NCBI GenBank assembly: GCA_020437105.1
Contig: JAGQWR010000001.1
Coordinates: 27,827 to 91,826, forward strand
Length of the DNA: 64,000 bases
Direction: 5' to 3'
From: Saprospiraceae bacterium
Lineage (GTDB): Bacteria; Bacteroidota; Bacteroidia; Chitinophagales; Saprospiraceae
Below, piece by piece: positions 46,115 through 54,334 of the stretch. Position numbers and translations under genes: made by a program. Every line of letters begins with the position of its first letter. Within the stretch, counting starts at the first letter, position 1. The notes under the pieces were generated by a model. The model searched no databases. It saw nothing but the letters and a program-made list of their open reading frames with translations, and was not told the origin of the DNA.

Positions 46115-46990
46115 ATGAGATACGCCATATGCCCGCTAAGCGTGGTTCCTGTACGTAGTGGAGCCCTGGAGAAAAGTGAACAGCTCACCCAAATACTTTT
46201 TGGAGAGTGCGTTGAGGTCATTGATCGTAAAGGAAAAACCTGGTCGAAAGTTCGCTGTTTATGGGATGATACCATTGGATGGGTCGATAGCCGACAAATC
46301 CGGTCTATTTCTGACGGACATTTTGAAGAGATAAAAAATGATTATTCCTATAGCCTGGATTTGCTGCATCCTTTAGCTACGGGCGATGCTTTTTTGCCTA
46401 TTCCACTGGGCGCCAAGCTGCCCCAGTTTGACGGGATTCGATTTGATTTAGCTGGTTCGAGTTTTACTTTTAGCGGACAGGCAGTTGAACCGATTGCCCT
46501 TTCACACAGGCCGGAGATGCTTATTCGGATTGCCCGAAAATATTTGTTTGCCCCACAACAAAAAGGGGGGAGGAGTCCTTTGGGAATTGATGCCTCCGGC
46601 TTGATTCAGATCATTTTTGGGATGATGGGTATTCAATTACCCCGACAGCCCGAGGATCAGGTTTTTGCAGGAGACTCTGTCGATTTTGCTGAACAGGCCA
46701 GTCCGGGTGATCTGGCTTTTTTTGAAAACAGAAAAGGACAGGTAGATCACGTGGGACTAATTCTTCCGGAAGGAGAAATACTGCATGTTGCAGGACAAAC
46801 TCGTATTGACCAATTAGATCATTTTGGGATTTTTGAACGCGGGCAAAAATCTTATACCCACAGATTACGAGTAATACGGCGCCTGGCACTGGAAGGCGAA
46901 ATACCCAACGAATTTCAGATAAAAGGCCATCCGGCAGAGCAGGCAATTCCTGCTCACCCGGAACTTTTTGGCGAAGCAAATGCCGTGTAA
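46115..46990 (+). CDS. SH3-NlpC/P60 domain protein with Cys to Ala in the active site (predicted pseudoenzyme)
   Basis: A 291-residue protein. SH3-like domains occupy about 1-65 and 75-125 (VIDRKGKTWSKVRC...GWVDSRQI). The NlpC/P60 domain (about 130-245) keeps SPGDLAFFENRKGQVDHVGLIL with His212 and the ILHVAG His224, but the nucleophile motif D-C-S-G is D159-A160-S161-G162 (codon GCC at 46592-46594). There is no obvious signal peptide. Family members are gamma-D-Glu-DAP endopeptidases; this one should be inactive or bind substrate only, unless a sequencing error exists. The reading frame is otherwise intact. Confidence 0.88.
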   Translation: MRYAICPLSVVPVRSGALEKSEQLTQILFGECVEVIDRKGKTWSKVRCLWDDTIGWVDSRQIRSISDGHFEEIKNDYSYSLDLLHPLATGDAFLPIPLGAKLPQFDGIRFDLAGSSFTFSGQAVEPIALSHRPEMLIRIARKYLFAPQQKGGRSPLGIDASGLIQIIFGMMGIQLPRQPEDQVFAGDSVDFAEQASPGDLAFFENRKGQVDHVGLILPEGEILHVAGQTRIDQLDHFGIFERGQKSYTHRLRVIRRLALEGEIPNEFQIKGHPAEQAIPAHPELFGEANAV

Positions 46991-46996
46991 AATACC

Positions 46997-48358
46997 TTAA
47001 GCAAGGATTTGTACAATGTCATAATGCGTCAGGATATGAAAGACGCCTGTTTGATCCTTTGTCAATACAGCAGGAACTTTTCTGCTTAAAAATTTACTTA
47101 ACTCAGTTGAAGGCAAATGATAATCAACTACAGGAAATGGCTCCGTCATGATTTCTGAAACGGCTTTCTCTGAATTACTCATTGGATTTTCCAACAAATA
47201 GGTGAGCACGGCACTTTCAGTAATTGCTCCAACCGGCACTTCTTTTTCAAAAACGGGGAGCTGGGAAATGTCATGGTCTTTCATAAGTTGAAAGGCCTCC
47301 CGAACGGTATGAGTCGGACTGAGTGAAATAAATTTTTTGTCAAGTTTATGGCTCAGGATATCGGCCACTCTTAGTTGAGATTCAATAAATCCGCGTTCCC
47401 GCATCCAGTCGTCATTGTAAATTTTGCCTACATACCGGCTGCCATGATCATGGATTACCACAACAACAATGTCGTCTGGTTTTAACTGATCTTTTAACTG
47501 AAGCAGACCTGCCACAGCAGAGCCGGCAGAATAACCGAGGAGTATCCCTTCTTCGCGGGCAATCCGACGTGCCATTACCGCACCGTCTTTATCAGTAACT
47601 TTTTCAAAGTGGTCGATAATGCTAAAATCCACATTTTCCGGGAGGATATCCTCTCCGATCCCTTCTGTTATATAGGGGTAAATTTCTTTTTCATCAAAGT
47701 CGCCGGTTTCATGGTACTTTTTAAACACCGAACCATAGGTGTCAATCCCCCATATTTTTACATTGGGGTTTTGCTCTTTGAGGTATTTCCCTGTACCGGA
47801 GATCGTGCCACCAGTACCAACCCCTACGATAAGGTGGGTAATCTTTCCTTCCGTTTGTTTCCAAATTTCCGGTCCGGTAGATTCGTAGTGGGCTTGCCGG
47901 TTGGATAAGTTGTCATATTGGTTGCACCAATAGGAGTTTGGAATGGATTTACTCAAGCGTTCAGCTACCGAATAGTAGGAGCGCGGGTCAGTTGGCTCCA
48001 CATTCGTCGGACAAACAATAACTTCCGATCCCATGGCCCGCAGTAAATCCAGTTTTTCTTTTGATTGCTTGTCGCTGGTAGTAAAGATTGAGCGGTACCC
48101 TTTTACACAGGCTGCAATTGCCAGGCCCATCCCGGTATTACCGGAAGTACATTCAATGATAGTTCCACCAGGTTTTATATCACCCCGTTTTTCGGCATCC
48201 TCCAGCATTTTTAAGGCCATCCGGTCTTTGATAGAATGGCCCGGGTTAAAGGTCTCCATCTTTAAGAGCACGGTTGCCTTTATGCCGTCTATCACCTTGT
48301 GTAGCTTTACCATAGGTGTGTTACCAATGGTTTCCAGTATGTTTTCGCGATAATCCAT
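46997..48358 (-). CDS. Cystathionine beta-synthase (PLP domain plus two CBS domains)
   Basis: A 453-residue enzyme forming cystathionine from serine and homocysteine. The N-terminal PLP fold shows ETIGNTPMVKLH, the Schiff-base Lys in HSIKDRMA, the PLP-binding TSGNTGMGLA and GTGGTISGTG, and catalytic GILLGYSAGSAVAG. Two C-terminal CBS domains (about 335-450) resemble the mammalian/yeast form, with VREAFQLMKDHDISQLPVF. Start ATG 48358 (MDYRENILETIGNTP) is preferred to an upstream frame start. It could also act as a cysteine synthase. Confidence 0.92.
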   Translation of the reverse strand: MDYRENILETIGNTPMVKLHKVIDGIKATVLLKMETFNPGHSIKDRMALKMLEDAEKRGDIKPGGTIIECTSGNTGMGLAIAACVKGYRSIFTTSDKQSKEKLDLLRAMGSEVIVCPTNVEPTDPRSYYSVAERLSKSIPNSYWCNQYDNLSNRQAHYESTGPEIWKQTEGKITHLIVGVGTGGTISGTGKYLKEQNPNVKIWGIDTYGSVFKKYHETGDFDEKEIYPYITEGIGEDILPENVDFSIIDHFEKVTDKDGAVMARRIAREEGILLGYSAGSAVAGLLQLKDQLKPDDIVVVVIHDHGSRYVGKIYNDDWMRERGFIESQLRVADILSHKLDKKFISLSPTHTVREAFQLMKDHDISQLPVFEKEVPVGAITESAVLTYLLENPMSNSEKAVSEIMTEPFPVVDYHLPSTELSKFLSRKVPAVLTKDQTGVFHILTHYDIVQILA

Positions 48359-48377
48359 TAAGTATGATTTCTTTGTT

Positions 48378-49241
48378 TTATTTAAAATACCGAACACGAA
48401 CAAAAAATTTCGGGTCGATTACACCGAGCATCTCAGCCACAGTTGGTGTTACAACAGCTATTATTGATCCGTCAAAATTAGGAGGTATTCGCCCGATAAC
48501 CTGTACATAAACGGTTTTGCGGCTCATCGGGTTTGTCAGTGCAACAATGGAGTTCAGGGCAGCACTACGATGGAGGATAAATAATTCCTGTTCGGCATAT
48601 ACCCGATCTTTTTGCCAGGTGGCCACACCACTTTGCGCAATTTCTTTTTTTCCGTCCGTTTGATACTCGAATCGTTGACCGAGGTCATAACTTCGTTGCC
48701 AGAGCGCCCCCCCCTGCACAAAACGGAGTGTATCAGCAATACCAGATACACTCATCCAGCCAATTTGTAGTGCCTGGCCGGTCTTTAAATTCGTGTCGGG
48801 CAGTCCGTTGCGGACACGAATAGTATCAATGGGCATGCGGAAAAACTGCTTGGATATTCGATACATCGTATCACCTTTGCGCACTACATAACAAACCGGA
48901 ATGTGGCTTTGATCTGTCACTTCATCCGTTTTATACCGGATGATCGCCCGGTTTGGAATAGGAACACGCACTCCCTGTCCAACCTTTACCCCTTGCGTCC
49001 GGAGTTCCGGATTGTAAAGATATAGATCAGATAAAGACAAACCGTAAAAAGCCGCAAGCGAGTAGAGCGTCTGTTTTGGGGCAATATGGTGCGTAAACAT
49101 GTTATCACCCTGCGGACCGAGCGTGATAAAAATAGTATCTTTGAGGGTCAGATAATTCAGGCTGTCTCCGGTAGCTCCGGCAGGGGAAATCAGAAAAAAA
49201 AGCAAAAGAGAACTTATAAATCCACGCATAATACCACTCAT
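48378..49241 (-). CDS. LysM-domain secreted protein
   Basis: A 287-residue protein with a signal peptide (start ATG 49241; ATG 49229 is an alternative) and two LysM motifs: HHIAPKQTLYSLAAFYGLSLSDLYLYNPEL and YVVRKGDTMYRISKQFFRMPIDTIRVRNGL (each quoted segment is split by about ten residues). The C-terminal half (VATWQKDRVYAEQELFILHRSAALNS, MSRKTVYVQVIGRIPPNF) resembles the RlpA/DPBB-type end of some LysM proteins. It binds peptidoglycan. An eight-G tract (48707-48714) lies inside the coding region. Confidence 0.88.
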   Translation of the reverse strand: MSGIMRGFISSLLLFFLISPAGATGDSLNYLTLKDTIFITLGPQGDNMFTHHIAPKQTLYSLAAFYGLSLSDLYLYNPELRTQGVKVGQGVRVPIPNRAIIRYKTDEVTDQSHIPVCYVVRKGDTMYRISKQFFRMPIDTIRVRNGLPDTNLKTGQALQIGWMSVSGIADTLRFVQGGALWQRSYDLGQRFEYQTDGKKEIAQSGVATWQKDRVYAEQELFILHRSAALNSIVALTNPMSRKTVYVQVIGRIPPNFDGSIIAVVTPTVAEMLGVIDPKFFVRVRYFK

Positions 49242-49251
49242 CCATTTGCCC

Positions 49252-49259
49252 CAAAATTA
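49252..49259 (-). promoter_or_regulatory. -7 element of the LysM gene, overlapping the kdsB start
   Basis: TAATTTTG on the minus strand (49259-49252) matches TAnnTTTG; it overlaps the kdsB ATG and lies ten bases before the LysM ATG at 49241. Divergent transcription from kdsB. No clear -33 box, so confidence is low. Confidence 0.35.
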
Positions 49260-50020
49260 TGAAAACTATTGGGATCATTCCAGCACGTTTTGGATCAAAT
49301 CGTTTACCCGGGAAGCCATTAATAGATCTTCATGGCAAGAGTCTGGTGCAAAGGGTCTATGAACAGGTGCAAAAGGCCCGGCGAATTGACTTTGTATTGG
49401 TTGCAACAGATGATATTCGAATTGTTGATCATGTGCTGGGATTTGGGGGTAAGGCCGTCTTGACTTCTCCGGATCATATTTCCGGTACAGATCGCATTGC
49501 CGAAGCTTTTCAAGGCGCTCAAGGCGAATTTAGCGACGCCGAAATTATCGTTAATATTCAGGGTGATGAGCCTTTTATTGATCCGCATAACCTGGATGCT
49601 TTAGTGGAAAGCATGCTTTCAAATCCTGACATTCCCATTGCAACCCTGGTTTGCTCTATCCCGGACGCAGCTCGACTCTTTGACCCGAATACAGTAAAAG
49701 CAGTGCTAGACAACACCGGGAAAGCGTTATATTTCAGTAGGCAGGCAATACCATATCTTCGGGGGCAAGCCAAAGAAAAATGGCTGCAATTGCAGCCATT
49801 TTATCAACATGTAGGGGTTTATGGATTTCGGTCGGGCACCTTGGCGGATGTGGTAAAACTCCCTGTTTCCGATTTGGAAAAAGCCGAGTCTTTAGAACAA
49901 CTTCGCTGGTTGTCGAATGGGTACTCCATTCAGACCATCCAGGTGGTCGATCCGGGGTTTGGGATCGATACACCTGAAGATCTTGAGCGTGCTCGTATTA
50001 TTTTGAAGGATAATCTTTAA
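49259..50020 (+). CDS. kdsB: 3-deoxy-manno-octulosonate cytidylyltransferase (CMP-Kdo synthetase)
   Basis: A 253-residue enzyme that activates Kdo with CTP for lipopolysaccharide. Signatures: IIPARFGSNRLPGKPL, LVATDDIRI, TSPDHISGTDRIAEA, INIQGDEPFIDP (here VNIQGDEPFI), PYLRGQ and HVGVYGFR. Full length. It indicates a Gram-negative envelope with LPS. Its last four bases overlap the convergent serine-hydrolase gene. Confidence 0.95.
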   Translation: MKTIGIIPARFGSNRLPGKPLIDLHGKSLVQRVYEQVQKARRIDFVLVATDDIRIVDHVLGFGGKAVLTSPDHISGTDRIAEAFQGAQGEFSDAEIIVNIQGDEPFIDPHNLDALVESMLSNPDIPIATLVCSIPDAARLFDPNTVKAVLDNTGKALYFSRQAIPYLRGQAKEKWLQLQPFYQHVGVYGFRSGTLADVVKLPVSDLEKAESLEQLRWLSNGYSIQTIQVVDPGFGIDTPEDLERARIILKDNL

Positions 50021-51162
50021 TAGTAGGAGTCCAGATAGGCATCCAGCATCATTCCGGTAATTTCGGATGTTGAAAATGCATTTTCCGCTGAATTGATCTG
50101 TACAACCATCGTCACATCACTTGAAGGGATTTGAATCCATTCAGCTCTGCCTCCCTGGTCCAACGCATTGTTGATGGCACCATTATGGGTGTAATAATCC
50201 AGGCTTCCATACTTGCCAACATACATACCTAATTCTCCGGAAATCATTTCATCCTGATCTATCCCGGGTAATTGGCTGTGAAATAAATAGGCCAAAAAGG
50301 CAGAATAATCATGGGTGTTCATATACCAGCCACCGGCACCAGTCAGTAAGGTTTGATCAGTGTGGATGTAGCCATTTAAACTCTGATTCGAAAAATTGTA
50401 ATTGCGCGTGGCTTCCGCCTCATCTGTATCCCAGAGGTAAGGGCCCACTTCTTCGTCCACACCAGCAGGGATCAGGACTGTATTTCTAACATAAGCGATG
50501 TATCCCTGAGAGACCATATTGTCAAAGGATTCGCCGCCTTGCGTATTTAATACATCATTTAATGCCGGATTTACAATAGGGCTGGTCATCGGAATCAAAA
50601 TTCGCATCAGCGTGAAATTGACATTTGCATATCCGACGGAAGTCGAAACATCTTTGGTGGAAAACCCACCTGCTTCCATATAAGTTTTCATAGACTCGTA
50701 AGAGTCTCTGGTGCCTCTCAAACCACTTTTGTGGGTAAGCAATTCCCGAAAGGTAATGTCGTCCACCTCAGGAGAAAGTTCCCAACGTTCCGGTAAATAA
50801 GGGGCGATAAACGCATCCACACTAATGCCATTGGCTTCCAGTGCGTGTACCATTGCAGCTGCTGTGATGGTCTTTGTCATACTATGCACTGATTTCCGAT
50901 GGTTCACGGTATAATTGGTCTCCGGTCCGTCTATGGCTAAGATAGCTTTGCCAATGGCATTTTCGGTTTTTAGGGTTCCGTTTTGGCTGATGGAATATTG
51001 AAAACCGACACAACCCGGGCCAAAAGCATCTTCCAGGTTTTGGGCTAACACATCAAAATGTATGGATTTGTTATTTAGAACTATTGGATCTTTTTTACAA
51101 GACGGACTTAATACCAGGATAAAAAGGGAAGTAAAAAGGAGGATCTGATTTGGAATTCTCAT
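50017..51162 (-). CDS. Serine hydrolase (beta-lactamase/PBP fold) lipoprotein
   Basis: A 381-residue protein with lipoprotein signal (Cys22 in LSPSC) and a class C beta-lactamase-like domain. Motifs: nucleophile Ser94 in SMTK (S-x-x-K), Tyr178 in YAN (Y-x-N), and HNG (H-x-G) near residue 335; TFRELLTHKSGLRG is the family LLTHxSGL. Such enzymes are D-aminopeptidases or esterases, with substrate unknown. It is anchored in the envelope. A TAGTTTTG element at 51193-51200 may be its promoter. Confidence 0.88.
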   Translation of the reverse strand: MRIPNQILLFTSLFILVLSPSCKKDPIVLNNKSIHFDVLAQNLEDAFGPGCVGFQYSISQNGTLKTENAIGKAILAIDGPETNYTVNHRKSVHSMTKTITAAAMVHALEANGISVDAFIAPYLPERWELSPEVDDITFRELLTHKSGLRGTRDSYESMKTYMEAGGFSTKDVSTSVGYANVNFTLMRILIPMTSPIVNPALNDVLNTQGGESFDNMVSQGYIAYVRNTVLIPAGVDEEVGPYLWDTDEAEATRNYNFSNQSLNGYIHTDQTLLTGAGGWYMNTHDYSAFLAYLFHSQLPGIDQDEMISGELGMYVGKYGSLDYYTHNGAINNALDQGGRAEWIQIPSSDVTMVVQINSAENAFSTSEITGMMLDAYLDSYY

Positions 51163-51192
51163 GGAGTTTTAATTTTGAATTAAATGATGGTC

Positions 51193-51200
51193 CAAAACTA
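51193..51200 (-). promoter_or_regulatory. -7 element of the serine hydrolase gene
   Basis: TAGTTTTG on the minus strand matches TAnnTTTG and lies 30 bases upstream of the ATG at 51162. No good -33 TTTG. Confidence 0.4.
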
Positions 51201-51273
51201 CCCTCCCTTTTAAGTTGAAATGTTTTCATGAATTGTAAAAAGTGTCAATAAGTATTAAAACCAATCTGGTTTA

Positions 51274-51399
51274 CTACTGTAGAAGTATGCCGCTTGTTTC
51301 GATTGGCATCGAATTAAAGCGCGCCGCTATGATGAGGGAAAATATGCAGACCACCAAAATGATCCAGGTAACGAGAATAACTTTGTTGCTTGTTTTCAT
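51274..51399 (-). CDS. 41-residue single-pass membrane peptide downstream of the GntR-ABC genes
   Basis: ATG 51399 opens a 41-codon frame starting MKTSNKVILVTWIILV, with one strongly hydrophobic helix (about 7-26) ending in a basic residue before a short polar tail. It is about 30 bases downstream of the 24-residue peptide and on the same strand as the ABC operon. Two N-terminal Lys residues support an N-in topology. Unknown family. Confidence is based on composition and position only. Confidence 0.55.
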   Translation of the reverse strand: MKTSNKVILVTWIILVVCIFSLIIAARFNSMPIETSGILLQ

Positions 51400-51429
51400 G
51401 ATACTTAATTAAAAGTGAAAGGATATTTA

Positions 51430-51504
51430 TCAAAGTACGTTGATCCACCAGCCAAGCAGGGTAAATTGGATGACAAGGGCGAGGATGATTTGAAGCCTGT
51501 TCAT
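51430..51504 (-). CDS. 24-residue hydrophobic micropeptide overlapping the gntR stop
   Basis: A frame of 24 codons starts with the ATG overlapping the TGA of the GntR gene (ATGA at 51501-51504). It begins MNRLQIILALVIQF and is followed by a Trp-pair and a short polar end, forming one membrane-length helix. The overlap is the same coupling device as between many genes in this region. Unknown, but hydrophobicity plus coupling makes translation plausible. Confidence 0.45.
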   Translation of the reverse strand: MNRLQIILALVIQFTLLGWWINVL

Positions 51505-51860
51505 ACCTTTTGTTTTTTGTGTGTTTCGACAATTTCTTCCATGCTGATGCCTAGCAAATCCATGCTTTTAAACACATCAGGTAAAAATTGTTCAAAGAAT
51601 CGTTTCCGGCGGAAGGCCCGCGTTTTTTGCAGTCCGTCATCTACTACAAAATAGCCTATGCCTCGTTGCTGGTAAATGATTTCCTGCTCCTGTAAGTAGT
51701 TATAGCTCCGTACTACTGTATTCGGATTCACCTGCACGCTTGTGGCTAATTCCCGTACAGAGGCCAGACGCTCGCCCCCTTTGATTTCGCCGGATAGTAT
51801 ATTATCCAGCAGGTAATCGGCGATCTGCACGTATATTGCTTTTGGTTGTTTAAATTCCAT
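51501..51860 (-). CDS. GntR family transcriptional regulator (YtrA subfamily)
   Basis: A 119-residue short GntR protein: winged helix (about 8-78) with YVQIADYLLDNILSGEIKGG, RLASVRELATSVQVNPNTVVRSYNYLQ and GYFVVDDG, then a helical C-terminus of about 40 residues as in YtrA. YtrA regulators usually repress an adjacent ABC operon. Two bases separate it from the permease gene. A matching palindrome precedes the operon (53491-53514). Confidence 0.92.
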   Translation of the reverse strand: MEFKQPKAIYVQIADYLLDNILSGEIKGGERLASVRELATSVQVNPNTVVRSYNYLQEQEIIYQQRGIGYFVVDDGLQKTRAFRRKRFFEQFLPDVFKSMDLLGISMEEIVETHKKQKV

Positions 51861-51861
51861 C

Positions 51862-52620
51862 TTACAGCTCTTTTTCTTTCAGTTTAAGAAATACCAACAC
51901 AGCAGACAGGACAGGTAAGACCGCCCAAAAAAGGAATTGAATCGTTGGCCAGACCCGGAATTCCAGAAAATCTTTAAAGGATTGAGTAGGCTCAAAGGGC
52001 GGACCATCCTGGAAGTCAAATCCAAAAATAGATCCTATAAAGAGGAAGGTGAGTCCGGCAATCGAACCCGCAAAAACAAAAGTGGCCAGACTGATTTTAA
52101 TGATGGCCAGCTTACTGTACACCACAGAACCAAGTAAATAAATGCCATGCAGTACCAGGTAAATTTTGATTAATAGCCAGGTAATTGTCCCAAATGGATC
52201 AAATCCGTCAATTTGAATCATCTTCGGTTGGAAAAAGAACAAATTGGACAGGGTAGCTATAATCGTAAACATAACCAAGGCTAGCAGCGGGAATGCGATG
52301 GCCGTAAGCAGATACTTACTGAGTACTTTTTCTAAATTAGAAGCCGGTAAACTCAGGTAAAATTGCCGGCCTGCGTCTGTGCTCATATTGTTGAAGGCAA
52401 AGCTGCTAAACAGAAAACCGGTGATAAAAAGACTAAGGCCAAACCAGATAAGATAAAACTCCGGGTCCGGCGTGGAATCCATGGAGGACATCCAGGCCGC
52501 TCCCAAGTTGATTCCAATGCCAAATAATAATACCAGTCCGATGCTTTTAGGTGAAAAATTGAGGTTGTTCCCAACAAGACGCATCAAGCGACGCGGATTG
52601 AGTATGAGTTGATTTTTCAT
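51862..52620 (-). CDS. ABC-2 type permease
   Basis: A 252-residue membrane protein with six helices, starting at ATG 52620 (MKNQLILNPRRLMRLV), four bases after the ATPase stop; a longer frame start is rejected. It has no assignable substrate motif. With the ATPase and GntR genes it forms an exporter of the antibiotic-sensing type (inference from operon form). Confidence 0.85.
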   Translation of the reverse strand: MKNQLILNPRRLMRLVGNNLNFSPKSIGLVLLFGIGINLGAAWMSSMDSTPDPEFYLIWFGLSLFITGFLFSSFAFNNMSTDAGRQFYLSLPASNLEKVLSKYLLTAIAFPLLALVMFTIIATLSNLFFFQPKMIQIDGFDPFGTITWLLIKIYLVLHGIYLLGSVVYSKLAIIKISLATFVFAGSIAGLTFLFIGSIFGFDFQDGPPFEPTQSFKDFLEFRVWPTIQFLFWAVLPVLSAVLVFLKLKEKEL

Positions 52621-52624
52621 TAGT

Positions 52625-53473
52625 TTATGCTTGTACATTAAACAATTGGGTGATTTTACCGGGATCGGTAATAAGTGCATTAAACAGCACCTCCAGGTCA
52701 ATGTCCGTGTCTTCTTCTACAGATGCCGCACGGTCTTCTACGGCCATGTACCCGCCTGGTATGCGCTCAGCATAATACACCGAACCAGCTTTTGGCTCTT
52801 TCGGGTAAATGTTAAAAGCAAGTTTTTCGCTTACGCGCAAAAGGGAATCCTGAAATAAAATCTTACCATTATCGAGCAGAATTAAACGTTCGATGAGTGT
52901 CGATACATCGCGTACCTGATGCGTGGATAGGATGATGATGCGATCATCTGTAATACTTTCCGAAAGAATCTGTCTGAATTGAGCCTTTGAAGGAATATCC
53001 AGGCCATTGGTTGGTTCATCCAAGATCAGGACCGATGCACCGGAGGCCAGACCAAAGCCTAGCATCACTTTTTTCTTTTGACCATAACTCAGCTTGCGCA
53101 TGTTTTCATCCGCACGAAGTCCAAAGGTGCCAATGAATTTATCAAATTGGGTACGGTCAAATTTTGGGTAGAATGGTGCATAATTCCGTAAAAATTGTGT
53201 GATCTTAAGATCCGGTACATAGATTTCTTCCGGCATGAAAAAAACATCCGATAAGAAATCCGGGTGGCGGTCTGAAGGAGTCCAATTACCCACTTCGCAG
53301 ATTCCGTCTTTCGGAAATAACAATCCGGCAATCAGGCGGAGTAGGGTAGTCTTACCAGCTCCGTTGCGGCCAAGCAAACCATATATGTGGCCTGGTGAAA
53401 GGTAAAGCTGCAAATCCGTAAAGAGCGGACGACTCCTGGTGTAGTGGTAATTTAAGTGATCGAGATGTATCAT
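52625..53473 (-). CDS. ABC transporter ATP-binding protein
   Basis: A 282-residue ATPase: Walker A GRNGAGKTT, signature LSYGQKKK, Walker B VLILDEPTNGLD, H-loop STHQVRD. The C-terminal extension (about 215-280) is acidic. First gene of the operon with permease and regulator downstream. ATPases with LSYGQ-K occur in YtrB/BcrA-type efflux systems that protect against antimicrobial peptides. Confidence 0.9.
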   Translation of the reverse strand: MIHLDHLNYHYTRSRPLFTDLQLYLSPGHIYGLLGRNGAGKTTLLRLIAGLLFPKDGICEVGNWTPSDRHPDFLSDVFFMPEEIYVPDLKITQFLRNYAPFYPKFDRTQFDKFIGTFGLRADENMRKLSYGQKKKVMLGFGLASGASVLILDEPTNGLDIPSKAQFRQILSESITDDRIIILSTHQVRDVSTLIERLILLDNGKILFQDSLLRVSEKLAFNIYPKEPKAGSVYYAERIPGGYMAVEDRAASVEEDTDIDLEVLFNALITDPGKITQLFNVQA

Positions 53474-53490
53474 ATTTTTTTCTCTGTTTT

Positions 53491-53514
53491 AGTGTACTAC
53501 TTAACTAGTACACT
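53491..53514. promoter_or_regulatory. GntR (YtrA-type) operator palindrome upstream of the ABC operon
   Basis: A perfect nine-base inverted repeat AGTGTACTA-N6-TAGTACACT. It contains AGTGTA-N12-TACACT, close to the AGTGTA/TACACT operator known from memory for Bacillus YtrA. It is 18 bases upstream of the ATPase ATG at 53473, and a promoter-like TTTG lies about 20 bases upstream on the minus strand. It suits autoregulated repression by the GntR protein. Confidence 0.75.
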
Positions 53515-53674
53515 GTAAATGTATAATTCAAATCAATACCGTGCAAGTTTTTTTAAAAAAAAAGTAGGGGAGAGGAGAAATCTTATGAAAACGGAGTACT
53601 GATTTATGCTGGCGCAATAAACCAATGTAAGCCAAAATGATAAGGGGAGAAGGGTTTAGGAGGTTTTGAACTAC

Positions 53675-54331
53675 TTATTTTCGTTTTACTAATTCCTTCC
53701 AGGCACTGGCATCGAGGATTTCAACCAGCCTGTAGCTTTTCTTTTGGCCATCCACAAAATCGTCTATTCCGCAAAGGCCAATTTCTTTTGCATAATAAAC
53801 AAAACGATGGGATTGGGCTTCATTCTGGACATATAGATAATCTTCAATACGGACGCATTTTTTGGATTTGCCGAGTACTTCCTGCCTGCTTTTACCTTTT
53901 TGTTTTCGCTCCATTTTTAATTCAAGCGAGCCGTCCATTATACTCGCCCAGCCCCAGCTACCACTTTTTATCCAGGGGAACACCGTATGCCTTCCTGCAT
54001 CAACTTTGCCACGCATTTCCATAATCTCATCCTGCCCTTCGGAGAAAAAGAGACTCAGTGATTCCATCTGTGATCCTTCTGAATTAAAAACCTCTACAAA
54101 ACGCTCTACCTCCTGCATAGACTGCTTTAAGTACGTGCGGGTGCTAAGTTGGTCTCCATGCGCCTGAATGACCAGATACGTACTCAAGGCCGGATCTTCT
54201 TCGCATTCCATATAGTAAACCCGAGCCTCTTGAAAATCTGCTAAATCGAAGTAATAGGGCTTTAAATTGCGCTGTGCGCTTGCTGGTTGACTCGCAACAA
54301 AAAGCGCAATAAAAAAGTAGGTATATCGCAT
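53675..54331 (-). CDS. Hypothetical secreted protein
   Basis: A 218-residue protein with a signal peptide ending ASAQ and a beta-rich body (ARVYYMECEEDPALSTYLVIQAHGD, SGSWGWASIMDGSLELKMERKQK). Unknown family. Third gene of a three-gene unit; three bases after the 367-residue gene. Confidence 0.65.
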   Translation of the reverse strand: MRYTYFFIALFVASQPASAQRNLKPYYFDLADFQEARVYYMECEEDPALSTYLVIQAHGDQLSTRTYLKQSMQEVERFVEVFNSEGSQMESLSLFFSEGQDEIMEMRGKVDAGRHTVFPWIKSGSWGWASIMDGSLELKMERKQKGKSRQEVLGKSKKCVRIEDYLYVQNEAQSHRFVYYAKEIGLCGIDDFVDGQKKSYRLVEILDASAWKELVKRK

Positions 54332-54334
54332 AAC

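Noticed and set aside
51314..51532. A 72-residue minus-strand frame over the GntR end
   Set aside because: It lies across the GntR C-terminus and both micropeptides in another frame and has no recognisable feature.
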